Assembly (NCBI GenBank): GCA_963836355.1
Contig: CAWIJO010000010.1
Span: 62,001 to 126,000, forward strand
From: Palsa-506 sp963836355
Lineage (GTDB): Bacteria; Actinomycetota; Actinomycetes; Streptosporangiales; Streptosporangiaceae
Reading direction: 5' to 3'
Length of the DNA stretch: 64,000 nucleotides
The position numbers and the translations under genes were made by a program. Below are positions 1-8,722 of this stretch, one piece after another. How positions within the stretch are numbered: the first letter of the stretch is position 1; the number at the start of each line of letters is the position of its first letter. Under the pieces are notes generated by a model. It was not told the DNA's origin. It worked only from the letters and a program-made list of their open reading frames with translations, and searched no databases.

Positions 1-1196
1 TGGTCAGCGCCCCGGTGAAGGCCCTGTTCGACAAGCTGGACTGCGCTAACCCCAACTGGCAGAAAGTCATCTACCAGAACAACCCGGATAAGTGGGACAA
101 CCCGAATACCCAGACCGTGTCCTGCCAGTTCATTTCCGGCGTCGGCTGGGTCAAGTACGTTCTGGACAAGTCCACGGTGTCCGGCACCGACGTCAAGGGC
201 GCCACGGCGACGCTGAGCTCGACGTCGGCAAGCAACTGGCAGGTCAACCTCGCCTTCAATAACGCCGGAGCGACCGCATTCGGCAACCTGACCTCGATGA
301 TGTTCTCCAAGTACGGCAACGGCGGCAACCCGACCTCGCCGCTTGACCAGGCCGCTGTCGTCCTGGACGGCAAGATAATCTCCTCACCGAACATCATCGA
401 CGCCATACCCGGCGGCCAGGCCCAGATCACCGGGAACTTCACTCAGGCGGAGGCGACCTCGCTGGCCAACATCCTGAGCTACGGCGCGCTGCCGCTCAAG
501 TTCACTAAGCAGTCCGTCGAGTCGGTTTCCCCGCAGCTGGGCGCCTCCCAGCTGCACGCCGGCCTGATAGCGGCCGGGATCGGCTTGCTCCTGGTCGTGA
601 TCTACTCGTTCCTTTACTACCGAGGCCTGGGCATCGTGTCGGTGTCCAGCCTGATCATCGCGGCGCTGCTGTCGTTCCTGTCTGTCGTGCTGCTCAGCAA
701 GTACCAGGGTTTCTCCCTGTCGCTGGCAGGCGTGGCCGGCCTGATCGTCGCGATCGGCATCACGGCTGACTCGTTCGTGGTGTATTTCGAGCGACTTCGT
801 GATGAGGTCAGGGACGGCCGGTCGCTGCGAGCCGCGGTGGAACGTGGCTGGCAGCGCGCCCGGCGCACGATCCTGGTCTCCGACACTGTGTCGTTCCTGG
901 CCGCCGCGCTGCTGTGGTACTTCGCGATCGGCGACGTGAAGGGTTTCGCTTTCACCCTCGGCCTGACCACCGTGATCGACGTCGTCGTGGTCTTCCTGTT
1001 CACCAAGCCGATGGTTACCTTGCTGGCCAGGACCAGGTTCTTCGGCAGCGGGCACCGGCTGTCCGGCCTGGATCCGGTCAGGCTCGGCGCCCGAGCGCCG
1101 TGGCGCGGTGCTAAGCGGGTCACCGCCAGGCCAGCGCCGGGCGGCGCAAGCGCCGCGGCGCGCACACCGGCCCGGATCACCCCTGAGGAGGCGTGA
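1..1196 (+). CDS. secD: Protein translocase subunit SecD, 3' part
   Basis: SecD works with SecF in the cytoplasmic membrane to help the SecYEG/SecA translocase move proteins outward using the proton motive force. The reading frame is open from base 3 of the window, so the 5' end lies outside; about 397 codons are present. The first ~160 residues belong to the extracytoplasmic P1-type domain (GGQAQITGNF precedes the membrane part). From about residue 175 there are five or so hydrophobic segments, including the family motif GITADSFVVYFERLRDE, and a basic Ala/Arg-rich cytoplasmic tail. The TGA stop shares a base with the secF ATG, so the two are probably translationally coupled. The order secD-secF-apt-rel is standard in actinomycetes. 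The identification is secure; only the start is missing. Confidence 0.95.
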   Translation, partial: VSAPVKALFDKLDCANPNWQKVIYQNNPDKWDNPNTQTVSCQFISGVGWVKYVLDKSTVSGTDVKGATATLSSTSASNWQVNLAFNNAGATAFGNLTSMMFSKYGNGGNPTSPLDQAAVVLDGKIISSPNIIDAIPGGQAQITGNFTQAEATSLANILSYGALPLKFTKQSVESVSPQLGASQLHAGLIAAGIGLLLVVIYSFLYYRGLGIVSVSSLIIAALLSFLSVVLLSKYQGFSLSLAGVAGLIVAIGITADSFVVYFERLRDEVRDGRSLRAAVERGWQRARRTILVSDTVSFLAAALLWYFAIGDVKGFAFTLGLTTVIDVVVVFLFTKPMVTLLARTRFFGSGHRLSGLDPVRLGARAPWRGAKRVTARPAPGGASAAARTPARITPEEA

Positions 1197-2503
1197 TGTC
1201 CCGGCTCGGCAGCATTGGCGGCCGGCTGTACCGCGGTGAGGTGTCCGTCGAGTTCGTCTCGCGGCAGCGGCTCTGGTACACGATCTCCGGGCTGATCCTG
1301 GCCATCAGCATCGCCGCGCTGGCCTTCCGCGGGCTGAATACCAGCGTGGAGTTCAAGGGCGGCTCGGTGTTCCAGTTCAGCGCGCCGACGGCGACCTCCG
1401 CGCAGGTCAGCAGCGTCGTCAGCGCGGCCGGCGGCGGCAGCGACGCGATCGTTCAGAAGGTCGGCATCGGCGGCAGCTCCAGCTGGCAGGTACAGACCGC
1501 GAAGGTGCCGTTTCCCGAGCAGCTGAAGATCCAGGATGCTCTCGCCAGCAATTTCCACATCTCCCCGGACGCTGTCAGCGCGAACTTCGTCGGGCCGAGC
1601 TGGGGCTCGCAGATCTCGCAGAAGGCGCTCAAGGCGCTGATTGCTTTCCTGATCGCGATCGTGATCTACCTGTCCATCGCCTTCGAATGGCGGATGGCCA
1701 GCGCCGCACTGATCGCGCTGGCGCACGACATCGTGATCACTATCGGCGTCTACGCGCTGACCGGCTTCGAGGTCAGCCCGGCCACCGTGATCGGCCTGCT
1801 GACGATCCTCGGCTACTCGCTCTATGACACGGTGGTCGTCTTCGACAAGGTCAGGGAGAATACTGCCGGGCTGCTCGGCACCGGGCGGAGCACCTACAGC
1901 CAGGCCGCCAACCTGGCGCTGAACCAGACCCTGGTGCGATCCATCAATACCTCGCTGATCGCGTTGCTGCCGGTGGCCGCGATCCTGATCGTCGGCGTCG
2001 GGCTGCTCGGGGCCGGCGAGCTCAAGGACCTGGCGCTGGTGCTCTTCATCGGCATGCTGTCCGGCACGTATTCATCCATCTGCATCGCCACCCCGGTGCT
2101 CGCCGACCTGAAGGAGCGCGAGCCCCAGTACAAGGCGCTGGCCAAGCGGGTGGCATTGCGCCAGGCCGGCGGACGCGCCGCGATGCGGAAGGCCAAGGAG
2201 GCCAAGGCCGGGACTGGCGGCTCGAGCGCCGGCCAGCGTGGCGTGGCCGGCCAGATGGTCACGCAAACGACGACGACCTTCTACGCGGAGGAGGCCGTCG
2301 AGGCAGACGACGATGCCGCGGAGGCGACTGCGGCGGACGAGCAACTGGCATCGCCGCAGTCTGAGAAGCAGGTACCGGCCGGCCGCCCGGCGGGCGGCAG
2401 CTCCGCCCAGCGCGCGCCGGGCGCCAGGCCGGGACCGCGCCAGCAGCCGCGCCGTAGCAGCGCGGCAAAGCGACGGCCGAGCGGCAAGAAGAAGCGGCGC
2501 TAG
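1196..2503 (+). CDS. secF: Protein translocase subunit SecF
   Basis: SecF is the partner of SecD in the accessory Sec complex. A first membrane segment lies near residues 30-50, followed by the small periplasmic-type domain with TSVEFKGGSVFQF, then five membrane segments including SIAFEWRMASAALIALAHD and TILGYSLYDTVVVFDKVREN, the SecF signature. I chose ATG at 1196 because AGGAGG (1186-1191) sits four bases upstream; GTG at 1193 would be too close. The protein is about 435 residues, longer than compact SecF proteins because of a ~125-residue cytoplasmic tail that begins Ala/Lys-rich, passes through an acidic stretch and ends strongly basic (GKKKRR). Such tails occur in actinomycete SecF and are probably disordered. 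Confidence 0.95.
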   Translation: MSRLGSIGGRLYRGEVSVEFVSRQRLWYTISGLILAISIAALAFRGLNTSVEFKGGSVFQFSAPTATSAQVSSVVSAAGGGSDAIVQKVGIGGSSSWQVQTAKVPFPEQLKIQDALASNFHISPDAVSANFVGPSWGSQISQKALKALIAFLIAIVIYLSIAFEWRMASAALIALAHDIVITIGVYALTGFEVSPATVIGLLTILGYSLYDTVVVFDKVRENTAGLLGTGRSTYSQAANLALNQTLVRSINTSLIALLPVAAILIVGVGLLGAGELKDLALVLFIGMLSGTYSSICIATPVLADLKEREPQYKALAKRVALRQAGGRAAMRKAKEAKAGTGGSSAGQRGVAGQMVTQTTTTFYAEEAVEADDDAAEATAADEQLASPQSEKQVPAGRPAGGSSAQRAPGARPGPRQQPRRSSAAKRRPSGKKKRR

Positions 2504-2506
2504 CTC

Positions 2507-3055
2507 ATGTCCGCCGGCCGGGACGCGCTCGCTGACGCCGCAGTCGCTGAGCTGATCTCCTCGATGATCCGCGACGTCCGGGACTTTCCGGAGCCGGGCA
2601 TCATGTTTAAGGACATCACCCCGCTGCTCGCCGACGGCGCCGCGCTGGCCGCGGTGATCGGCGCGCTCGCGGCCGGGCACGGCCGGATCGACAAGGTGGC
2701 CGGGATCGAGGCACGCGGCTTCATCCTGGCGGCACCCGTCGCGCTCCGGCTCGGCGTCGGCTTCGTGCCGGTGCGCAAGCAGGGAAAACTGCCGGCTGCC
2801 TGCCGATCGCAGACCTACGAGCTTGAATACGGCACCGCGACGCTGGAGGTGCACGACGACGCCTTCGCGGCCGGCGATCAGGTGCTCATCGTGGATGACG
2901 TGCTCGCCACCGGCGGCACCGCCGCCGCGACCGCCGACCTGGTCAGGCGCAGCGGAGCGGAGGTGGCCGCCGCGGCGGTCATGCTGGAACTCGGCTTCCT
3001 CAGCGGCCGGACCAGGCTGCCTGACCTAAATGTGCGGTCGCTGCTGGTGATATGA
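2507..3055 (+). CDS. apt: Adenine phosphoribosyltransferase
   Basis: This enzyme salvages adenine by joining it to PRPP to make AMP. The 182-residue protein has the family N-terminus (IRDVRDFPEPGIMFKDITPLL), the substrate loop GIEARGFILAAPVALRLG, and the PRPP-binding motif VLIVDDVLATGGTAAA near residue 130. It begins three bases after the secF stop, in the same transcription unit, with rel downstream; apt next to rel is conserved in actinobacteria. The last eight codons are copy one of a 35-bp tandem repeat whose further two copies lie just past the stop, so the C-terminus (NVRSLLVI) may have been altered by repeat expansion. Confidence 0.95.
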   Translation: MSAGRDALADAAVAELISSMIRDVRDFPEPGIMFKDITPLLADGAALAAVIGALAAGHGRIDKVAGIEARGFILAAPVALRLGVGFVPVRKQGKLPAACRSQTYELEYGTATLEVHDDAFAAGDQVLIVDDVLATGGTAAATADLVRRSGAEVAAAAVMLELGFLSGRTRLPDLNVRSLLVI

Positions 3056-3134
3056 CTCTGCTGGATGTGCGGTCGCTGCTGGTGGCGTGACGCTGCTGGA
3101 TGTGCGGTCGCTGCTGGTGGCGTGACGCTGTTGG
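3030..3134 (+). repeat. Three 35-bp tandem repeats across the apt stop
   Basis: Three copies start at 3030, 3065 and 3100. Each begins ATGTGCGGTCGCTGCTGGTG and ends with a TGA-containing stretch (TGACTCTGCTGG or a near variant). Copies two and three are almost identical; copy one contains the last codons and stop of apt. The arrangement suggests duplication of the apt 3' end. Confidence 0.9.
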
Positions 3135-3135
3135 C

Positions 3136-3198
3136 GATGTGACCCGGTGCGCTGGTGATGTGACCCGGTGCGCTGGTGATGTGACCCGGTGCGCGGTG
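3136..3198 (+). repeat. Three 21-bp tandem repeats upstream of rel
   Basis: The unit GATGTGACCCGGTGCGCTGG plus T is repeated from 3136, 3157 and 3178; the third copy degenerates at its end. It directly follows the 35-bp array, so 170 bases between apt and rel are entirely repeats. A possible -10 element for rel (TAGACT, 3227-3232) lies just downstream without a convincing -35. Confidence 0.85.
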
Positions 3199-3261
3199 CC
3201 AGGCACCTTCCGGAGCGCCCCGCCGATAGACTGTGTGCCTTGGCGGACGTGAGGAGCATAT

Positions 3262-5859
3262 GTGGCCGGTGACGCGGTAACGGCCGGCCTGGCCGGAACC
3301 GGGGTCACCCTGGCCGCCGACGGGCAGCCCGAGCAGCATCAGGACAAGCCGGTACTGCCAGCGGAGCAGGCCGGGGTGACGCCGCAGGGCGCCCCGGACG
3401 CAGCAGACGCTGCGAACGGCTCCGCGCCCACGGGCGATTCCGGAGCAGGGGACGGCACGGCACCCGCGGACGGCACGGCACCCGCGGACGGCACGGCACC
3501 CGCGGGCCGGGACGCGCCTGGGCCGGCCCCGGGCCGCCCGGCAAAGGGGAGCAAGGCCGGCAAGTCCGGCCGTGCCAAGCAGGCGGCGACAACGGCACCG
3601 GCGGCGGGCGCACAGTCGGCTGGCGCCACCGGCACCGCCGGGACGGCGGGGGTCCGCCGTCGGCTAGCCAGGCTCGGCGCCCCGCGCGGTGGCATCAACC
3701 CGGTGCTTGAACCGCTTATCAAGACCGTCCGGGCGACGCACCCGAAGGCCGACGTGCGGCTTGTCGAGCACGCCTACGACATCGCGGCGCGCCAGCACTC
3801 CGGTCAGCTGCGCAAGAGCGGCGACCCGTACATCACCCATCCGCTTGCGGTGGCCACCATCCTCGCTGAGCTCGGCATGAACACCGAGACGCTCTGTGCG
3901 GCGCTGCTGCACGACACCATCGAGGACACCCAGTACACGCTGGCTGAGCTGCGCACCGAGTTCGGCGAGGAGATCGCCGAGCTTGTCGACGGCGTGACGA
4001 AGCTGGACAAGGTCAAGTATGGCGATGCCGCGCAGGCCGAGACCGTGCGCAAGATGGTCGTCGCCATGTCCCGTGACATCAGGGTCCTGGTAATCAAGCT
4101 GGCGGACCGTTTGCACAATATGCGGACGCTGCGCTACCTGCCGCGGCCAAAGCAGGAGCAGAAGTCGCGCGAGGTACTGGAGATCTTCGCGCCGCTCGCG
4201 CATCGGCTCGGCATGAACACGGTCAAATGGGAGCTTGAGGATCTGGCTTTCGCCACGATGTTCCCGAAGCGCTACGACGAGATCGCCCGGCTGGTTTCCG
4301 AGCGTGCTCCCCGCCGGGACGTGTTCCTGCAGGAGGTCGTCGAGGACGTATCCGTTGATCTGCGCGAGGCCAAGATCAAGGCGCGGGTAACCGGGCGGCC
4401 GAAGCACTACTACTCCGTCTACCAGAAGATGATTGCCAGGAACGTCGGCTTCGACGACATCTATGATCTGGTTGGCATCCGCGTTCTCGTCGACTCGCTG
4501 CGTGATTGCTACGCGGTTCTCGGCACCGTCCATGCTCGGTGGAATCCGGTCCCCGGGCGGTTCAAGGACTACATCGCGATGCCGAAATTCAACATGTACC
4601 AGTCGCTGCACACGACTGTGATCGGCCCGGAGGGCAAGCCGGTCGAGCTGCAGATCAGGACCTGGGGCATGCACCGGCGGGCGGAGTACGGGGTCGCCGC
4701 GCACTGGAAGTACAAGGAAGAGACGGTGCTCGGCACCCGCAGCTCGGACCTGGCCTGGCTGCGGCAACTGGTCGACTGGCAGCGGGAGACGGCTGACCCA
4801 GCCGAGTTTCTCGAATCGCTCCGGTTCGATCTCGGCGCGGCGGAGGTTTATGTCTTCACACCCCGCGGCCAGGTCATCGCGCTGCCGCAGGGCGCGACGC
4901 CAGTTGACTTCGCCTATGCGATCCACACTGAGGTAGGGCATAGGACCATCGGAGCGCGGGTAAACGGCCGCCTAGTGGCGCTGGAGAGCGCGCTCAACAA
5001 CGGCGACACCGTGGAGATCTTCACCTCCAAGGCGATGGATGCCGGGCCGAGCCGGGACTGGCTTGGCTTCGTCAAGAGCGCCAGGGCGCGGAACAAGATC
5101 CGGCACTGGTTCTCCAAGGAGCGCAGGGAGGCGGCTGCTGAGACGGGCAAGGCCGCCATCGCCAGGACCATGCGCAAGCAGGGCCTGCCGTTGCAGCGGC
5201 TGGCGACTGGCGACGCGCTGCTCGCCATCGCCCGTGAGTTGCGTTACATCGACTTGTCGGCGTTGTACGCGGCTGTCGGTGAGGGCCACGTCAGCGCTCA
5301 GTCGGTTGTGGGCAAGCTGGTCAGGTCAGCTGGCGGGATAGCCGGTGCTCAGGAGGATCTGGCCGAAACGGCGCTGCCGACCAGGCCACCCAAGCCGCCG
5401 CCGGCGGGTGACTCCGGCGTGGTTGTGGAGGGCGCCGCCGACGTCTGGGCCCGGCTTTCGAAGTGCTGCACGCCGGTGCCCGGCGATGAGATCACCGGGT
5501 TCGTCACCCGCGGCCATGGCGTCTCCGTGCACCGGGCTGATTGCGTCAACCTAGAGCACCTGCTCGGTTCTCAGTCTGAGCGGGTGGTCACAGTCCGCTG
5601 GTCACCGCGGGAAGGGTCATTGTTCCTCGTTGCGATCCAGGTCGAGGCACTGGACCGCACTGGCCTGCTCTCTGACGTGACCAGGGCTCTTTCCGATCAG
5701 CACGTCAACATCCTGTCGGCGTCGGTTACCACGACCAGGGACAGGGTGGCCTTCAGCAAGTTCACGTTCGAGATGGGCGACCCAAAGCACCTGCGGCATG
5801 TGCTCCGAGCGGTCCGCTCGATCGACGGCGTGTACGACGTGTACCGGGTCACCAACTAG
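3262..5859 (+). CDS. relA: Bifunctional (p)ppGpp synthetase/hydrolase Rel
   Basis: Rel makes and degrades the stringent-response alarmone (p)ppGpp on starved ribosomes. Domains in order: an Ala/Gly/Pro-rich extension (residues 1-130), an HD hydrolase domain with ALLHDTIEDT near residue 215, a synthetase domain with GRPKHYYSVYQKM and RFKDYIAMPKFNMYQSLHTT near 432, a TGS domain (about 525-590, beginning VYVFTPRGQVIALP), a Cys-containing conserved segment (RLSKCCTPVPGDEITGF), and a C-terminal ACT domain (about 780-865). RFKD rather than ExDD in the synthetase is the form typical of bifunctional enzymes. The start is GTG at 3262 after GAGGAG; the ATG at 3260 hits a stop after six codons. At 865 residues it is longer than most Rel proteins (~740-800) because of the N-terminal extension, which includes three exact hexapeptide repeats (DGTAPA). 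Confidence 0.96.
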   Translation: MAGDAVTAGLAGTGVTLAADGQPEQHQDKPVLPAEQAGVTPQGAPDAADAANGSAPTGDSGAGDGTAPADGTAPADGTAPAGRDAPGPAPGRPAKGSKAGKSGRAKQAATTAPAAGAQSAGATGTAGTAGVRRRLARLGAPRGGINPVLEPLIKTVRATHPKADVRLVEHAYDIAARQHSGQLRKSGDPYITHPLAVATILAELGMNTETLCAALLHDTIEDTQYTLAELRTEFGEEIAELVDGVTKLDKVKYGDAAQAETVRKMVVAMSRDIRVLVIKLADRLHNMRTLRYLPRPKQEQKSREVLEIFAPLAHRLGMNTVKWELEDLAFATMFPKRYDEIARLVSERAPRRDVFLQEVVEDVSVDLREAKIKARVTGRPKHYYSVYQKMIARNVGFDDIYDLVGIRVLVDSLRDCYAVLGTVHARWNPVPGRFKDYIAMPKFNMYQSLHTTVIGPEGKPVELQIRTWGMHRRAEYGVAAHWKYKEETVLGTRSSDLAWLRQLVDWQRETADPAEFLESLRFDLGAAEVYVFTPRGQVIALPQGATPVDFAYAIHTEVGHRTIGARVNGRLVALESALNNGDTVEIFTSKAMDAGPSRDWLGFVKSARARNKIRHWFSKERREAAAETGKAAIARTMRKQGLPLQRLATGDALLAIARELRYIDLSALYAAVGEGHVSAQSVVGKLVRSAGGIAGAQEDLAETALPTRPPKPPPAGDSGVVVEGAADVWARLSKCCTPVPGDEITGFVTRGHGVSVHRADCVNLEHLLGSQSERVVTVRWSPREGSLFLVAIQVEALDRTGLLSDVTRALSDQHVNILSASVTTTRDRVAFSKFTFEMGDPKHLRHVLRAVRSIDGVYDVYRVTN
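3451..3504 (+). repeat. Three in-frame 18-bp repeats in rel
   Basis: The unit GACGGCACGGCACCCGCG occurs at 3451, 3469 and 3487 and encodes DGTAPA three times within the non-conserved N-terminal extension of Rel. Confidence 0.9.
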
Positions 5860-5872
5860 GACGCATCCGGGT

Positions 5873-8473
5873 CTAGACGGGGTAGGGCGGTGGGGTTACG
5901 GTCCTGGTTCTGCCGTTGGGCATGGTCCAGATGAGGGTGCCGGGCCAGGGCTGCTGGAGGTGCCAGCCGGGTGCCTGTTTCGCGGCGTGGTGCCGTCTGC
6001 ACAAAGGGGACATATTGCATTCGCATGTTCTTCCGCCCTGGTCGTGCGGCAAGGTGTGGTCGTCGTCGCATTGGCGGGCCGGCCGGCGGCAGCCGGGGTA
6101 GGTGCAGGTCCGGTCGCGGATCTTGATGAGGTGGCGGAGGGTGGCTGATGGCTGGTAGGCGCGGGTTTCGCGGGGGTGGCCGCAGGCGGCGGTTTCGAGC
6201 CAGCTGATCTTGAGCCCGGCGAGCCATCTGGCGGTGCCCTCGCCAGCCGGGTTGCTCGTTCCGGCCGGGCCGTTCGCGCCGGGCGGGTTGTATGTGTCCC
6301 AGGATGGCGGCCCGATCCGGCCTGAGGCGTTTCCGCTGGGTGGCGGATCAGTGCCACCTCGTGGCGGGCTGGTTGCGCTGGGTGGTCTGGTTGCGCTGGG
6401 CGGGCTGGTTGCGCTGGGCGGGCTGGTTGCGCTGGGCGGGCTGGTTGCGCTGGGCGGGCTGGTTGCGCTGGGCGGGCTGGTTGCGCTGGGTGGGCTGGTT
6501 GCGGGCGGTGGTGGTCCGGCGCGGGGCTGGGTGCAGCCGTGGCCGATGGCCTGGCCATCGGGGCCGAGGATGGTGAGGCACCACCGGCTGCCGGGCCTGG
6601 CGGCGATGCGGCTGGCCAGGTCGCGGCTGGTTGCTGCGTCGAGGGGGCCGGGTCCGGGGGCTTCGCCTGGGTGGCCAGTCAGGCCGAGCCAGGCGGACAG
6701 CGGGATGGTGAGGTTGACTGATCCGGTGAGTCCGGGCGGGAGGCCGGTTCCGGTGCCTGCTGGGGGCCAGCGGCCGGACGGGCCGGTGCCGGGCCCGGGC
6801 CGGCGGGTGCCGCCGCCGCCGTTGCTTTCGCCGGGGTTGTGGTTGCCTTCGCCGGGATCGTTGTCATCTTCGCCAAGGCGGTTGCCGTCCGCGCCGTGGC
6901 TGGCACTGCCGGCGCCGGCTGCGGGCCCGTCCGGGTTCCCGCTGCCCGCCGCGCCGCGGCTGCCGTCCGCGCCGCCTGCAGGGCCGTCCGCGCCGCCTGC
7001 AGGGCCGTCCGGGTTTCCTGCGGGGCCGTCCGCGCCGCCTGCAGGGCCGTCCGGGTTTCCTGCGGGGCCGTCCGCGCCGCCTGCAGGGCCGTCCGGGTTT
7101 CCTGCGCTGCCGTCGTTGCCCGGGCAGTCATCGTTGCCGGGCAGCAGGGTATACAGGGGCCTGCTGGTCAGCAGGGCGGTGAATACTTTGGCGCGCAAGA
7201 ATTCCAGGGTGCCGGGGGTGCCGGCTTTCTTGAGCTGGCGAGCGTAGTAGTCGATGTTCTTGTCCGCGGCGAGCACGTCGGCGGGCGGCAGGTCCCGCCC
7301 GGCCAGCGCGGCGGTCCCGGCGTTCTCGGCCCAGGTTTCCACCCGGGCGTCCTTCTGCGCCTGCTGGCGCTTTTTCCGCGCTGCGTCCGGGTCATGAGCC
7401 AGCACCAGCCGGCGCAGCACCGCGCCGAGTTCCCCCGTCGTCAGCCCGGCCGCGTCCCCGATCGTGACCGCGGCGATCGCGGCGGCCGGGTCATCGGCGA
7501 GCCCGGCCAGCTCCAGCGCGTAAACGTTCGCCTTGGGCAAGTCGATCCGCCCCGCGGCCAGCGCGTTCATGACGGCCGGGAGCCGGGCCAGGTTCACCGC
7601 CAGGCCCAGCAGCTTGTCCGCGGCCCGGCAGGTCAAGGTGAGCGCGGCGGCGATCTCATCGGCGGCATGCTCAGCCTGGCGGCGGTCCCGGGTCTTCGCG
7701 GCATCAGCCTCGCGGCGGGCGCTCAGGTCCGCGACTGCGGCCAGCTCCACGCTCGCCGCCCGGGATGCGAGCCGCCGCGCCGAGCCGAGCACCCCGATCA
7801 GCTCATCGTCAGTTAACGTCGACAGGCCGCCGGTGACCGCGTCGTCGGCGAACCCGGCCAGCGCCGGGCCCGGCTCCATCGTGTCCAGCGTCCCGCCGGC
7901 CGCCCAGCCGCGCGCGCCGGGGACATGATCGCGGTGGGTGAATCCGGCTGCCAGCACCTCCCGGACCCCCGCCGGGGGCTGGTGCGCGGCCAGGTACTCA
8001 TCCGCCACCGGCGACGCCACCTGCGCCAGCCACGCCTCCTCGCCTTCGGGCGGGCCGTAATCCGGATCGAAATACGCCTCCGCGTCAAACGGCTCACCAT
8101 CTTCATCCGCGAACACCACCGGGGCAGAGGTCGACGCCGAGCCGGAGACGGGCACAGACGCAGGGCCGGCGGGCGCAGAGCCAGGCGCGGGAGCCGGGGC
8201 GGCGGGCGCCGGGCCGGGGGCGGGGCCGGGGGCGGGTGAAGGGCCGGCGGGCGCAGAGCCGGGGGCGGGAGCAGAGCCAGCATTGGGTGCGGGGTCACCC
8301 GGGCTGGTGGCCGGCTGCGCTGGCACGGAGCCGGGTGTGGGCGCAGAGCCGGAGGCGGCCGCGGAGGCGATCGTGGGGTCAGCCGGGCCGGCAAGGTGCG
8401 GAAGGTCAGCCGAGCCGGTCGCTGGCTGCGCGGGCACGGGCGGCTCAGAAGGAGTAACCGGCTCTTCTCGCAT
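5873..8473 (-). CDS. DUF222 / HNH endonuclease domain protein
   Basis: This belongs to the multi-copy actinobacterial family (the mycobacterial 13E12-repeat type) that couples DUF222 to a C-terminal HNH nuclease fold; the biological role is not established. I chose ATG at 8473 because AAGGAGG precedes it and the sequence upstream is AT-richer and promoter-like, although the frame stays open to 8719. The 866-residue product has a Pro/Ala/Gly/Ser-rich N-terminus (1-170), a helical DUF222 region (~190-480), two tandem-repeat linkers (DGPAGGADGPAGNP and ATSPPS types), and an HNH module near 785-840 with CTYPGCRRPARQCDDDH, HDQGGRT and CRRHHAAK, so Cys and His metal ligands are retained. It is convergent with rel and lies between rel and the DUF349 gene, where related actinomycetes have little or nothing, suggesting insertion. 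Confidence 0.88.
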   Translation of the reverse strand: MREEPVTPSEPPVPAQPATGSADLPHLAGPADPTIASAAASGSAPTPGSVPAQPATSPGDPAPNAGSAPAPGSAPAGPSPAPGPAPGPAPAAPAPAPGSAPAGPASVPVSGSASTSAPVVFADEDGEPFDAEAYFDPDYGPPEGEEAWLAQVASPVADEYLAAHQPPAGVREVLAAGFTHRDHVPGARGWAAGGTLDTMEPGPALAGFADDAVTGGLSTLTDDELIGVLGSARRLASRAASVELAAVADLSARREADAAKTRDRRQAEHAADEIAAALTLTCRAADKLLGLAVNLARLPAVMNALAAGRIDLPKANVYALELAGLADDPAAAIAAVTIGDAAGLTTGELGAVLRRLVLAHDPDAARKKRQQAQKDARVETWAENAGTAALAGRDLPPADVLAADKNIDYYARQLKKAGTPGTLEFLRAKVFTALLTSRPLYTLLPGNDDCPGNDGSAGNPDGPAGGADGPAGNPDGPAGGADGPAGNPDGPAGGADGPAGGADGSRGAAGSGNPDGPAAGAGSASHGADGNRLGEDDNDPGEGNHNPGESNGGGGTRRPGPGTGPSGRWPPAGTGTGLPPGLTGSVNLTIPLSAWLGLTGHPGEAPGPGPLDAATSRDLASRIAARPGSRWCLTILGPDGQAIGHGCTQPRAGPPPPATSPPSATSPPSATSPPSATSPPSATSPPSATSPPSATRPPSATSPPRGGTDPPPSGNASGRIGPPSWDTYNPPGANGPAGTSNPAGEGTARWLAGLKISWLETAACGHPRETRAYQPSATLRHLIKIRDRTCTYPGCRRPARQCDDDHTLPHDQGGRTCECNMSPLCRRHHAAKQAPGWHLQQPWPGTLIWTMPNGRTRTVTPPPYPV
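6367..6510 (+). repeat. Eight in-frame 18-bp repeats in the HNH gene
   Basis: Eight consecutive copies of GGCTGGTTGCGCTGGGCG (with T/C changes at the end) start at 6367. Read on the minus strand they encode ATSPPS units. There are no spacers, so it is not a CRISPR array. Confidence 0.93.
6950..7112 (+). repeat. Nested 21/42-bp repeats in the HNH gene
   Basis: Alternating 21-bp units (GTCCGCGCCGCCTGCAGGGC and GTCCGGGTTTCCTGCGGGGC types) form a 42-bp higher-order repeat of about three and a half copies. On the coding strand they give DGPAGGA and DGPAGNP alternately. Confidence 0.88.
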
Positions 8474-8722
8474 CGGCCTCCTTCCCAGATACAAGCTGCT
8501 GTCTGTACCTTCTTCGACCAAGCTATCGACAGGCACTGACAAAATGACTCGCCCGGACATCCGATCGAGGAAATTTTCGAAACTTATTTTGCGGAGACCA
8601 GGGACGGCGATCCGCACGTGAGCCGTGGCCGCAGCGCAGCCGACGGCGCGGGGCGGTCGCGGCGGCGCTGGGGGCCGACGACGCGGGGATGGTGGTGCGG
8701 TATGTGCCGCCGCTGTCAAGGA

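Noticed and set aside
6367..6510. Array of short direct repeats looking like CRISPR
   Set aside because: Units are contiguous 18-mers with no spacers, in frame within the HNH gene, and no cas genes occur nearby.
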